From the NCBI GenBank assembly GCA_964564735.1, contig CAZMCH010000015.1:1-59343 (forward strand): a DNA stretch of 59,343 nucleotides, given 5' to 3'. Positions 15,985 through 22,915 of the stretch are shown one piece after another. This DNA comes from CAZMCH01 sp964564735 (GTDB lineage Bacteria > Poribacteria > DTPJ01). The notes under the pieces are model-generated. The model saw only the letters and a list, made by a program, of their open reading frames with translations. It had not been told where the DNA came from and made no database searches. Numbering within the stretch: the stretch's first letter is position 1; each line of letters opens with the position of its first letter. The position numbers and the translations under genes were made by a program.

Positions 15985-17085
15985 ATGCAGACTAAAGAGA
16001 TCGTTATGCCAAAAAGACTTGTGGCTGATCCAGATACCTTGACTTACAATTATGGGAGATTTGTTGCAGAACCTTTGTTAAGAGGTTTTGGAACAACTCT
16101 TGGAAATTCAATCCGAAGAACATTATTATCATCTATCAAAGGTGCAGCTATTACTGCAGTTAAAATTGATGGTGTTTTGCACGAGTTTAGCACAATTCCT
16201 GCGGTTGTTGAGGACGTTATTCAGATAATTCTCAATCTAAAAGAAATTCGTCTTCAGCTTTCAGGCGAAGGTCCTGTTACTTTATATCTTGATGCTAAAG
16301 ATGCTGGTGAAGTAACTGCTGCTGATATTCAGCCTAATAGTAGGATAGAGATAATGAATCCTAACCAGCATATTGCAACTCTTGATAAAAACGGTGAACT
16401 TAAGATGGAAATATATGTTGATGAAGGGAGAGGATATTTGCCTGTTGAATCAGAGCAGGATTTCAGGCGTTCACCCGGGATTATCCCAATTGATGCCATA
16501 TTTTCGCCTGTCAAAAAGGTTAATTTCCAAATTGAACATACGTTAGTGCCTGAACAAATCATGGATTATGATAGGCTTATAATTGAAGTTTGGACTGATG
16601 GAAGTATCAGTGCAAAAGATGCCATTGCACAGGCTGCCAGCATTCTAATTAAGCATCTTAATATTTTTACAGATTTTGATGAGACATTCATAGAAGAAAA
16701 TGAGAAGGAAGATGCCGAAATAGAAAGGCGCAAAAATTTTCTTAACAAGCCTGTTGCAGAACTTGAGCTATCTGTCCGAGCTGCAAATTGCCTTGCTGCT
16801 GCAGATATTGTTACTATAAGAGACCTAGTTACAAAATCAGAGCCAGAAATGCTCAAATATAGAAATTTTGGGCGCAAATCTCTTAATGAGATCAAAGTTA
16901 TATTAAATGATATGGGGCTTTCTTTTGGTATGTCGCTGGGTGAAAATGATGATATTAATATGGAATCTGCTCGCCTAAAAGATACAAAAAAAGATGATGC
17001 AGATGAAGAAATAGATTATGAAATTGATGACGATGACATAGATGATGATGACATAGAAAGCGAGGAGTCAGAAGATGCGTCATAA
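15985..17085 (+). CDS. rpoA: DNA-directed RNA polymerase subunit alpha
   Basis: Scaffold for RNA polymerase assembly; its C-terminal domain contacts UP elements and activators. 366 residues, against about 310-330 in most bacteria. N-terminal domain with EPLLRGFGTTLGNSIRRTLL (about 29-48); CTD with ELELSVRAANCLAAADIVTI and YRNFGRKSLNEIKVIL (about 257-310). The extra length is an Asp/Glu-rich tail of about 45 residues. Its 3' end overlaps rplQ by 11 bases. The 143-base upstream gap holds only a weak ccaag/cttgg pairing. Confidence 0.97.
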   Translation: MQTKEIVMPKRLVADPDTLTYNYGRFVAEPLLRGFGTTLGNSIRRTLLSSIKGAAITAVKIDGVLHEFSTIPAVVEDVIQIILNLKEIRLQLSGEGPVTLYLDAKDAGEVTAADIQPNSRIEIMNPNQHIATLDKNGELKMEIYVDEGRGYLPVESEQDFRRSPGIIPIDAIFSPVKKVNFQIEHTLVPEQIMDYDRLIIEVWTDGSISAKDAIAQAASILIKHLNIFTDFDETFIEENEKEDAEIERRKNFLNKPVAELELSVRAANCLAAADIVTIRDLVTKSEPEMLKYRNFGRKSLNEIKVILNDMGLSFGMSLGENDDINMESARLKDTKKDDADEEIDYEIDDDDIDDDDIESEESEDAS

Positions 17086-17428
17086 TTTAAGTGGAAGAAA
17101 ACTTGGTCGCACAACTGCACATAGAGAAGCCATGCTTAATAATATGGTTACTTCCCTATTTCAGCATGAAAAAATAAAAACTACCGTTCCAAAAAGCAAG
17201 GAACTAAGACGCACCGCTGAAAAGCTCATCACAATAGCAAAACGAGGCGATCTACATTCCCGCCGATTGGCAGCAAGAAAAGTCCGTGACAACGAGGTTC
17301 TTAAAAAACTCTTTGATAACATAGGACCAAGATATGCAAGCCGAAATGGCGGATATACCAGAATTATTAAGATTGGTTCTCGTTTTGGTGATGGTGCACC
17401 AATGTCTATTATTGAATTAGTCGAATAG
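17075..17428 (+). CDS. rplQ: 50S ribosomal protein L17
   Basis: Last gene of the ribosomal cluster. 117 residues. Opens MRHNLSGRKLGRTTAHREAM and contains HEKIKTTVPKSKELRRTAEK and LITIAKRGDLHSRRLAARKV. Its ATG lies inside the end of rpoA (11-base overlap), so translation is coupled. A strong hairpin terminator follows 24 bases after its stop. Confidence 0.97.
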   Translation: MRHNLSGRKLGRTTAHREAMLNNMVTSLFQHEKIKTTVPKSKELRRTAEKLITIAKRGDLHSRRLAARKVRDNEVLKKLFDNIGPRYASRNGGYTRIIKIGSRFGDGAPMSIIELVE

Positions 17429-17452
17429 AAGTTTAATCCTTAACATCTTATT

Positions 17453-17523
17453 AGGGGCAAAGCATTCGCTTTTGGTAATAAGCATATTTATTAAGTTAGC
17501 AAATGTTTTGCCCCTATTTTTTA
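17453..17523 (+). terminator. Intrinsic terminator of the ribosomal supercluster
   Basis: Seventeen-base stem: aggggcaaagcattcgc (17453-17469) with gcaaatgttttgcccct (17499-17515), broken only by one G-T wobble and one C-A mismatch, followed by a T-rich tract (17517-17523). The strongest terminator in the window. Its T-tract ends five bases before the next start codon. Confidence 0.85.
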
Positions 17524-17527
17524 TATT

Positions 17528-18544
17528 ATGAATGTCGAAAGCATATTAATCATTAGTTTTAGTCACATCGGTGATGTAGTGCTTTCCACTGCAGTTATCC
17601 CTCCTTTGCAGCAATTTTTTCCCAATGCCAAAATAAACATCCTTGTCGGTCCAAAAGCGTCTGATATTCTATGGGGCGATATTCGTTTTAGTAAGATAAT
17701 CATATATGACAACAAAGGTCAACATAGTAATATTAGTGGCTTATTAGGTCTTATTAGAGAGCTAAAAAGCATGAAATTTGATCTTGCTATAAACCTTCGT
17801 GATTCTCTTTGGGCAAATCTTATAGCCAAAAAGAATTGGAACATACCTTTAATTAAAAGATTTTCTCCAGATTATCGAAAAATGCACGCTGTTGATAGAT
17901 ATTTAGATATTTTACAGTCACATGACATTGATATTTCCAGTGGTTTCCCCAAAATTCGCCTTCTGGACTATGAAAGGCAGCAGGCATCTGAATTTTTAGC
18001 ACATAATAAAATATATAATAATGATCTGATAATTGGAATTCATCCCGGAGGAAGCTGGAAATATAAACTATGGCCTGTCAGGAGATTCTCTGCTTTAGGT
18101 GACTTTTTGGCTCAGGAGTTTGGGGCAAAAGTCCTTATATTTGCCGGTCCTGATGAGGTCGATCTACAATTGCAGATGGCTGAAACTATGAAAACTAATC
18201 CCGTAGTTGTTCAAAATGTAAATCTACGGATACTTTCTGCACTAATCAAGCGTTGTCATCTTTACATAGGAAACGATACTGGACCAATGCACATTGCTTC
18301 AGCAGTTGGAACTAGGGTAGTATCTCTTTTTGGTTCTACAGACGCTAATCGTAGTGGTCCCTATGGAAATGGTCATGTTGTTATTAGTAATAAACTAGAT
18401 TGCTCACCATGTCATCCCGGCAAAAATCCCGGCGGGTGTAAACGTGGAACCTGTCTTGCTATGGAATCTATTCAATTTGATCAGGTAGCAAGCATTATAG
18501 GAAAAATATTAGATGAACAAAAACAATGGTATATTACCTGTTGA
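17528..18544 (+). CDS. Glycosyltransferase family 9, heptosyltransferase-like
   Basis: Predicted ADP-heptose:LPS heptosyltransferase-type enzyme of the inner-membrane cytoplasmic face. 338 residues. N-terminal SHIGDVVLSTAVIPPLQQFF; donor-binding C-terminal half with GIHPGGSWKYKLWPVRRFSA and GNDTGPMHIASAVGTRVVSL, FGSTDANRSGPYG; Cys-rich tail CSPCHPG and CKRGTCLAM, as in WaaF/RfaF relatives. It starts five bases after the ribosomal terminator T-tract with no Shine-Dalgarno, so it may be translated from a leaderless or very short leader. The 3' end overlaps the next gene by 32 bases. The exact acceptor is unknown. Confidence 0.85.
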   Translation: MNVESILIISFSHIGDVVLSTAVIPPLQQFFPNAKINILVGPKASDILWGDIRFSKIIIYDNKGQHSNISGLLGLIRELKSMKFDLAINLRDSLWANLIAKKNWNIPLIKRFSPDYRKMHAVDRYLDILQSHDIDISSGFPKIRLLDYERQQASEFLAHNKIYNNDLIIGIHPGGSWKYKLWPVRRFSALGDFLAQEFGAKVLIFAGPDEVDLQLQMAETMKTNPVVVQNVNLRILSALIKRCHLYIGNDTGPMHIASAVGTRVVSLFGSTDANRSGPYGNGHVVISNKLDCSPCHPGKNPGGCKRGTCLAMESIQFDQVASIIGKILDEQKQWYITC

Positions 18545-19484
18545 TCTTAGTTCTGTAAAAACATATCCTCTAAAAGAACGCAAAAATAAAGTTAAAGTCT
18601 CGGATTTTGCTTCTCCTGCCTTTGCTGATTGCACATTAAAAGATTTTTTGGCAGGACTACCGAATATATTAGCTGGTGATAATTTTCGTCAAATAATCTC
18701 TGCTATTGCGATTGCATATAAAAACTCAAAGCCTATTATTGCTATGCTAGGTGGGCATGTTGTTAAATGCGGACTTGCGCCTGTATTGATTTCCATGATG
18801 GAAAAAGGCATTATTACTGGTATTGCAATGAATGGGGCAACGAGTATTCATGATTTTGAGATTGCGTTAACGGGTGAAACATCAGAAGATGTAGCTGATA
18901 ATATTGAAAAAGGTGTCTTTGGAATGTGGGAAGAAACAGGAAGTCTGATTAATGATACAATAAAACAAGGACAAAAAAGGAATATTGGCATGGGACAAGC
19001 TTTAGGTGAAAAACTCCTAGAAATAAAAGCACCATATAATAATGTAAGTTTGCTTGCATCTGCATTTTCCCTTAATATTCCTGCAACGATTCATGTCGCC
19101 ATTGGCACTGATATAATTCATCAACACCCATCCGCAGACGGCTCTGCAATAGGACAAACTAGCTTTACTGATTTTCGAATCTTTGTATCAGAAATAGCGA
19201 ATCTTGACGGTGGGGTATTGCTTAATTTTGGTTCTGCTGTTATAATGCCAGAAGTATTCCTTAAAGCCCTCAGTATAGCTCGAAATCTTGGTTATAACGT
19301 AGAAAAATTTATAACCGCCAACTTTGATATGTTCCAGCATTATCGCCCAATAGAAAACGTTGTAAAAAGACCAACCAGCATGGGTGGAAAGGGATATTCT
19401 ATTACAGGTCATCATGAAATCATGATCCCGCTTCTTGCTTATGCTATTATGGACAAAATCTCTGAAACAATAAAAAAGGAATAA
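18513..19484 (+). CDS. Conserved protein, deoxyhypusine synthase-like (function unknown)
   Basis: 323 residues, cytoplasmic. I do not recognise a characterised ortholog. The pattern AMLGGHVVKCGLAPVLISMM, GIITGIAMNGATSIHDFEIA, IGTDIIHQHPSADGSAIGQT and LNFGSAVIMPEVFLKALSIA suggests a Rossmann-type NAD-binding fold related to deoxyhypusine synthase. That is an inference from motif spacing. The start lies 32 bases inside the upstream glycosyltransferase and the next gene follows after 24 bases, so it belongs to the same operon. No eIF5A homolog, the usual deoxyhypusine substrate, is in the window. Confidence 0.5.
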   Translation: MNKNNGILPVDLSSVKTYPLKERKNKVKVSDFASPAFADCTLKDFLAGLPNILAGDNFRQIISAIAIAYKNSKPIIAMLGGHVVKCGLAPVLISMMEKGIITGIAMNGATSIHDFEIALTGETSEDVADNIEKGVFGMWEETGSLINDTIKQGQKRNIGMGQALGEKLLEIKAPYNNVSLLASAFSLNIPATIHVAIGTDIIHQHPSADGSAIGQTSFTDFRIFVSEIANLDGGVLLNFGSAVIMPEVFLKALSIARNLGYNVEKFITANFDMFQHYRPIENVVKRPTSMGGKGYSITGHHEIMIPLLAYAIMDKISETIKKE

Positions 19485-19508
19485 CTTATGTAGAACTAGG
19501 AGACGCCT

Positions 19509-21614
19509 ATGCAAAATGCTAAAATTGTTTGGATTTCATGTATTTTTTATTTGTTTTTTATATTAAACCTATCTGCTGATGAGGCAAAAATAATTAAAGC
19601 TGTAAAAATAGAAAAAAATGAAGCCCCAAAGATAGATGGAAAACTAGATGAAGAAGTATGGAAAAAAGCTGGAATAGCAGATGATTTTTTGCAATTTGAG
19701 CCGACACTCGGAGGAAAGCCGAAAGAACCAACAAAAGCTTATATCCTTTATGATAAAGAAAAACTTTATATAGGTTTTGAATGTTTTAAAAATGATCCAA
19801 AGCGAATATCAGGCTCTCAAACGAGGCGAGATTCTGAATTCTTTGATGACGATTTTGTTGAAGTTTTCATAGATACTTACCATGATCGCCGAAACTGCTA
19901 TAGTTTCGCAATTAATTGTATTGGAACACAATCAGATAGACGAATTGCTAATGAAGGTAGTCTTGATGGTGGTGGTCCCATGAATAATCGTTCTCGTGCT
20001 TGGGATTGTGCATGGGAAGGAAGGGTATCAAAAAATGCTGATAGCTGGATAGCAGAGATGGCAATCCCTTTTTCTGAATTGCGCTTTAATAAAAAGGGTG
20101 ATGGTACTATGGGGATAAACTTCTGGCGTGGAAATCAGGAATTCAAAGAAAGGGATACATGGGCAGATGTTGGGGATAGGCAATTATGTGTCTCAAAGTT
20201 TGGTTGCCTTGAGGGCTTGGTATTGGTTGATGTAGAAACAAGTCAGGCTTTGGAACTTAAACCCTATGGCATTATTAAACCTCAAATTGAGCCAGAAAGA
20301 AAGATAGAACCCGATGCAGGTATAGATATTAGGTACCCCTCATCAACGATAACCGCAGATTTTACGATAAACCCAGATTATGGACAAATCGAAGCAGACC
20401 CAGTACGTATTAATCTCGGTGATGTAGAAGACCGTCTCCCTGAAAAAAGACCTTTTTTTCAGGAAGGTATGGAACTTTTTCAGACCCCTCTTGAACTCTT
20501 TTATACTAGGCGTGTTGGTATAAAAGATTTAGCTTTTGGCGCAAAGGCTGTCGGTAAAATAAAGGGTGCTAATTTTGCATTGCTTGATTGTCAATCAGAT
20601 GATACCTATGAATGTCCCGAAGGTGATATATTTTGTGAGGAAAACAGATTAGACGAAACCAAAAATAATTATCTAGTATTTAGAACTCAGACTGATATAG
20701 GTTCAAAATCAAGTATTGGTTTTTTGGGTGTTAATAAGCAAAAAGCAGATGGATATAACAGAGCAGGGGCTATTGATTGTAATATTACACTTCCTAGAAA
20801 TATGAGGATTATTGGGCAATTTACACGAAGCTGGTTTCCTGATAAAGTATCTAATGCTTCCATCATTAGCCTAAAAAGAAGCTCAAGAGGACTTTGGTTT
20901 GAAGTATTAGGAGCTGACATAGGACGTGATTTTAATGTTGAATCTGGATTTATAGAACGAACAGATCGAAAGGGTGGAAAAGCATCTATTGGATATGAGT
21001 ATCGACGAGATGCAAAAATATTCAGGATGTATCATTTTAGTTCCAATTACGAAAGGCTTTATAACCATGATGACATAAAAACTAATGAATTCAGACGCAT
21101 AGAACTTATGATAAATCTTTGGAACTTTTTTGTATCTTTGGAGCCAGAATGGTATCAACATACAGACGATTTTGACACTAATATTGTCTATACTAACAGG
21201 ACTATGTTTTGTTTCTTTGGATTTTTCCCGCCAAAATGGGTTTCGCTTATGATGCCAATGATGATTGGCAAACAAGAAAACAAAATGACTAAATTCATAG
21301 GTCCAAATTTGACTATTAAACCATTACAACCACTTACAATAAATCTTGGCTTGGATAGAGTTGACAGAGAAGGTGATAGGCTTATCCTGAATCGAAGAAC
21401 TGGCGCAACCTATCAATTTTCACGTCAGATGTCTATAAAGGGCAATTTTGAGATAACTAGAGATGAGCAAAGATATATATTCTTTGTATATGCTTGGGAA
21501 TTTGTGCCAGAAAGTAATTTTTATCTTGTTTATTCTGATGATAAAGATCATGATAAAATAAATAGGTCTATAATCCTTAAGATTTCATATTTATTAAAAT
21601 GGAATATCTTCTGA
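19509..21614 (+). CDS. Secreted CBM9-like / DUF5916 outer-membrane protein
   Basis: 701 residues with an N-terminal signal peptide (about 1-23). A CBM9-like beta-sandwich follows (APKIDGKLDEEVWKKA, YDKEKLYIGFECFKNDP, DDFVEVFIDTYHDRRNCYSF, SWIAEMAIPFSELRF; about 35-220). The remainder is rich in alternating hydrophobic strands (LFYTRRVGIKD, MYHFSSNYERLY, IKGNFEITRDEQRY), consistent with the DUF5916 outer-membrane barrel region. Substrate unknown. It is the third gene of the glycosyltransferase operon, 24 bases downstream. Confidence 0.75.
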   Translation: MQNAKIVWISCIFYLFFILNLSADEAKIIKAVKIEKNEAPKIDGKLDEEVWKKAGIADDFLQFEPTLGGKPKEPTKAYILYDKEKLYIGFECFKNDPKRISGSQTRRDSEFFDDDFVEVFIDTYHDRRNCYSFAINCIGTQSDRRIANEGSLDGGGPMNNRSRAWDCAWEGRVSKNADSWIAEMAIPFSELRFNKKGDGTMGINFWRGNQEFKERDTWADVGDRQLCVSKFGCLEGLVLVDVETSQALELKPYGIIKPQIEPERKIEPDAGIDIRYPSSTITADFTINPDYGQIEADPVRINLGDVEDRLPEKRPFFQEGMELFQTPLELFYTRRVGIKDLAFGAKAVGKIKGANFALLDCQSDDTYECPEGDIFCEENRLDETKNNYLVFRTQTDIGSKSSIGFLGVNKQKADGYNRAGAIDCNITLPRNMRIIGQFTRSWFPDKVSNASIISLKRSSRGLWFEVLGADIGRDFNVESGFIERTDRKGGKASIGYEYRRDAKIFRMYHFSSNYERLYNHDDIKTNEFRRIELMINLWNFFVSLEPEWYQHTDDFDTNIVYTNRTMFCFFGFFPPKWVSLMMPMMIGKQENKMTKFIGPNLTIKPLQPLTINLGLDRVDREGDRLILNRRTGATYQFSRQMSIKGNFEITRDEQRYIFFVYAWEFVPESNFYLVYSDDKDHDKINRSIILKISYLLKWNIF

Positions 21615-21678
21615 TAAGAGCATAGGCAAACAAAAGATTCAGCTTTGAATATGATGTATTCTCTGAAATCACTTATAA

Positions 21679-21703
21679 GATTACATCTTTCGCTGGAATG
21701 ACA
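21679..21703. repeat. Fragment of the interspersed element, inverted orientation
   Basis: The stretch contains agatta, tttcgct and aatgaca in the order seen on the opposite strand of the complete element at 21764. It looks like a decayed, inverted partial copy 60 bases upstream of the full one. Confidence 0.4.
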
Positions 21704-21763
21704 AGAAATGATATGTTTTTTTCTTGTTGTCTAGGAAATTATATTTTTTGCATTAATTCAAGA

Positions 21764-21833
21764 AGACCCTTCACTTCATTCAGGATGACATTTTGCTGTC
21801 ATTTTGAGCGAAGCGAAAAATCTTTTTTATATC
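21764..21833. repeat. Interspersed hairpin element, copy 1
   Basis: 70 bases matching 49714-49783 at about 91% by eye (six differences, no indels). Arms caggatgaca (21781-21790) and tgtcattttg (21797-21806) pair with two G-T wobbles; outer words ttcacttc and gaagcgaa extend the stem. The right arm reads tttgagcgaagcgaaaaatc and is followed by six Ts. I recall similar tgtcattctgagcgaagc words in intergenic DNA of many unrelated bacteria. This copy lies between the DUF5916 gene and apbE, and may act as a terminator for the former. Confidence 0.75.
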
Positions 21834-21868
21834 GAACTCACGTTAAATAATTAATTCGATCAAGCATT

Positions 21869-22915
21869 ATGAATTCCTATTTTTCTATACGTTTAATTAT
21901 ATTTTTGGCAATTATATTTATTACGGCGGTGGTTTCTGGTTGTGAAAAGAGAGTTACAGAATCAGAGTTTCTTCTCAATACTATTGTTGATGTAACGATA
22001 ATATCCAAAGGCAATACAGATCAAGCCATGCACATAGCTTTCGGGGCAATCAGAAATGTAGAAAACCTGATGAGTTCATATAATAATGACAGCGAAATTG
22101 CCCTTATAAACAAAAATGCTGGTAAATCCTATGTTAAAGTCAGCCCTGAAACATATAATCTCATAAAAAAATCCATTGATTTCTCAATTATGACAGATGG
22201 TGTCTTTGATATTTCTGTTGCCCCAATTGTTGATTTATGGGGGTTCAATCAGCAAGAAAGGCATATACCATCAGAAAACGAATTAGAGAAGGCTTTATCT
22301 CTTGTTGGTTATAAGAAGATACTGCTTGATGATAAAAATAATTCCGTATCTCTTCAAAAAGAGGGAATGAAAATTGATCTTGGTGCAATCGCAGTTGGCT
22401 ATGCGGTTGATAAAGCGATAAATGCTCTGAAAGAGATAGGCATAAATAAAGCCTTAATCAATGCTGGAGGCGAAATATACGCACTTGGTATACCAAAAAA
22501 GAAAAAGGCTTGGAGAATAGGCATACAGCATCCAAGACAAAAAGGCGATCTTCTTGGTTCAATAGACATTAAAGATAATGCAGTTTCCACATCAGGCGAC
22601 TATGAAAACTGCTTTGAGGAGAACGGAAAAAGATATTGCCATATCCTAAATCCCAAAACAGGAATGCCTGTTGATAAAATAATGAGTGTTACAGTAATTG
22701 CTGACAATACAACAGATGCTGATGCCTTATCTACCGCTTTAATGCTGATGAAGCCAAATGAAGCGATTGAGCTAGTAGAACGCCTTGAAAATATCGAGTG
22801 CATAATTGTTGCAGGTACTAGCAAAAAAGACATGAAAATACTGCTTTCAAAAGGTCTTGAAATAATTACTTTTGAAGAAGCAGGTTATTATAGATTTAGG
22901 TTGAGAGATTTTTAA
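21869..22915 (+). CDS. apbE: FAD:protein FMN transferase, ApbE family lipoprotein
   Basis: Attaches FMN to Thr residues of periplasmic flavoproteins such as NqrC/RnfG or flavin reductases. 348 residues with a lipobox (VVSGC, Cys25), so anchored on the periplasmic side. Motifs: IVDLWGFNQ, DLGAIAVGYAVDKA, ALINAGGEIYALG, SGDYENCF, CHILNPKTGMPVD (conserved His) and TTDADALSTALMLM (metal-site Asp/Thr). No flavoprotein partner is nearby. The stop codon overlaps that of the convergent hydrolase gene by three bases. Confidence 0.92.
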   Translation: MNSYFSIRLIIFLAIIFITAVVSGCEKRVTESEFLLNTIVDVTIISKGNTDQAMHIAFGAIRNVENLMSSYNNDSEIALINKNAGKSYVKVSPETYNLIKKSIDFSIMTDGVFDISVAPIVDLWGFNQQERHIPSENELEKALSLVGYKKILLDDKNNSVSLQKEGMKIDLGAIAVGYAVDKAINALKEIGINKALINAGGEIYALGIPKKKKAWRIGIQHPRQKGDLLGSIDIKDNAVSTSGDYENCFEENGKRYCHILNPKTGMPVDKIMSVTVIADNTTDADALSTALMLMKPNEAIELVERLENIECIIVAGTSKKDMKILLSKGLEIITFEEAGYYRFRLRDF

